DNA from: Dehalococcoidia bacterium UBA2979
GTDB lineage: Bacteria > Chloroflexota > Dehalococcoidia > UBA2979
NCBI GenBank assembly: GCA_002348225.1
Contig: DEAP01000106.1
Span: 1-21,656, forward strand
Direction: 5' to 3'
Length of the DNA: 21,656 bases
Shown: positions 21,012-21,656 of the stretch, one piece after another
Layout of the letters: the number at the start of each line of letters is the position of its first letter
Numbering within the stretch: the stretch's first letter is position 1
Notes under the pieces: generated by a model
Databases searched by the model: none
Seen by the model: only the letters and a program-made list of their open reading frames with translations
What the model was told of the DNA's origin: nothing
Made by a program: the position numbers and the translations under genes

Positions 21012-21656
21012 ATGCCATATCTTGATGTGCCTCCAGCACAGATTTATTACGAGGATCACACTGGTCCTGATAATGCTGAGACGCTGGTGTTCCTTCATGG
21101 TGCTGCTGGTAATCATATTTCTTGGTGGCAGCAGATACCCTATTTCTCCAAAACCTACAGGTGTTTAACTATTGATCATCGAGGATTTGGGTGGTCAGCA
21201 GATCCCGAGTCATTGGGTGGAAATAGATTTGTAGAGGATCTCAACGATCTACTCTCGTGGCTTAAGATTGAGAAGGTATCTCTAATATGCCAGTCAATGG
21301 GTGGACGTACAGGGCTTGGTTTCGCGGTGCACTTTCCAGAAAAGGTGAACAAGTTGGTGATGGGCGGCACATGGGGATTTTTTGACTGGCCGGAACAATT
21401 ACAATTAGCCGCTGAGCTCAGAGAAGACACTGCTGGACTTACGCTTGAGCAAAGAGCAATCGGTGACAATTTCAAAAAAGAGAAACCGGACGGCGCCTTT
21501 CTTTATCAGCAAATTGCCAGTTTGAATCCTCCTAGAAATCCAAATATTACTTCTACTAACAATATGAGCCCCACACCAGAATCCCTGGCAAGTCTGGACA
21601 TCCCCGTACTCGCGATTGTGGGCTCAGAGGATATTGTTATTCCGCCACCCCTTATA
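21012..21656 (+). CDS. Alpha/beta-hydrolase fold protein (3' truncated by the window edge)
   Basis: Translation from ATG 21012 runs open to the end of the window (215 residues). GGAG lies eight bases upstream of the start. The alpha/beta-hydrolase core is clear: VFLHGAAG (26-33) with the oxyanion HG, TIDHRGFGWS (53-62), the nucleophile elbow CQSMGG with S95 (93-98), and VGSEDIVIPP with D207 as the probable acid. The catalytic histidine would lie beyond the window. Members include esterases, C-C bond hydrolases and haloalkane dehalogenases; the subtype is not determinable. It may be co-transcribed with the thioesterase if the intervening hairpin does not terminate. Confidence 0.9.
   Translation, partial: MPYLDVPPAQIYYEDHTGPDNAETLVFLHGAAGNHISWWQQIPYFSKTYRCLTIDHRGFGWSADPESLGGNRFVEDLNDLLSWLKIEKVSLICQSMGGRTGLGFAVHFPEKVNKLVMGGTWGFFDWPEQLQLAAELREDTAGLTLEQRAIGDNFKKEKPDGAFLYQQIASLNPPRNPNITSTNNMSPTPESLASLDIPVLAIVGSEDIVIPPPLI

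Noticed and set aside
1..21656. CRISPR array, insertion sequence, integrase, phage gene or toxin-antitoxin pair
   Set aside because: No regularly spaced repeats, transposase or integrase motifs, terminal inverted repeats or small paired genes were found on either strand.

Overview
This window looks like a compact bacterial chromosome segment of moderate GC. All intergenic gaps are under about 200 bases, and there are no insertion sequences, phage genes, CRISPR arrays or rRNA genes. The gene mix is an enolase-superfamily enzyme, a thiolase-like/DUF35 pair, a class III CoA-transferase, a split ADP-forming acyl-CoA synthetase, a paired M16 peptidase, a DRTGG protein and a DUF1385 membrane protein. 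It suggests a marine Chloroflexota of the SAR202 / Dehalococcoidia-related type. That assignment is an inference from gene content; no rRNA is present to test it.

Layout. Bases 1-70 hold the tail of an unidentified gene that meets a convergent membrane zinc-ribbon gene (67-543, minus). Next come a UvrD/PcrA helicase (755-2971, plus) and a convergent P-loop/DRTGG protein (2987-3835, minus). An enolase-superfamily dehydratase-like gene follows (3997-5115, plus). It converges on a minus-strand catabolic set that reads, in transcription order, class III CoA-transferase (7956-6751), Ltp2-type thiolase-fold protein (6671-5544) and DUF35 partner (5544-5119). A short-chain dehydrogenase (8042-8806, plus) faces a predicted lipoprotein zinc peptidase (10181-8910, minus), which lies just downstream of tRNA-Phe(GAA) (10302-10227, minus).

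An AlkA-type DNA glycosylase (10377-11048, plus) overlaps tail to tail with an MFS transporter (12336-11041, minus). The transporter forms an overlapping minus-strand operon with a non-catalytic M16 subunit (13666-12320) and a catalytic M16 subunit (14976-13663). A dyad-symmetric site lies in front of this operon. Divergent from it are an APH/CHK-type kinase (15099-16199) and a stand-alone homologue of the 10-formyltetrahydrofolate hydrolase domain (16258-17160). On the minus strand follow DUF1385 (20331-19417), the ATP-grasp beta subunit (19337-18627) and the CoA-binding alpha subunit (18608-17178) of an ADP-forming acyl-CoA synthetase. The window ends with a PaaI-like thioesterase (20441-20932) and a truncated alpha/beta hydrolase (21012-end).

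Functionally, most of the window fits heterotrophic breakdown of acidic or CoA-activated organic compounds. CoA transfer, retro-aldol or thiolytic cleavage, dehydration, dehydrogenation, thioester hydrolysis and ATP recovery from acyl-CoA are all represented. Housekeeping functions (helicase, glycosylase, tRNA) are mixed in. I did not find a clearly new multi-gene system. The most unusual items are the DRTGG protein with a degenerate P-loop, the HEWIH lipoprotein, the formyl-THF hydrolase homologue with an altered active-site residue, two probable leaderless promoters of identical geometry, and the dyad in front of the M16 operon.
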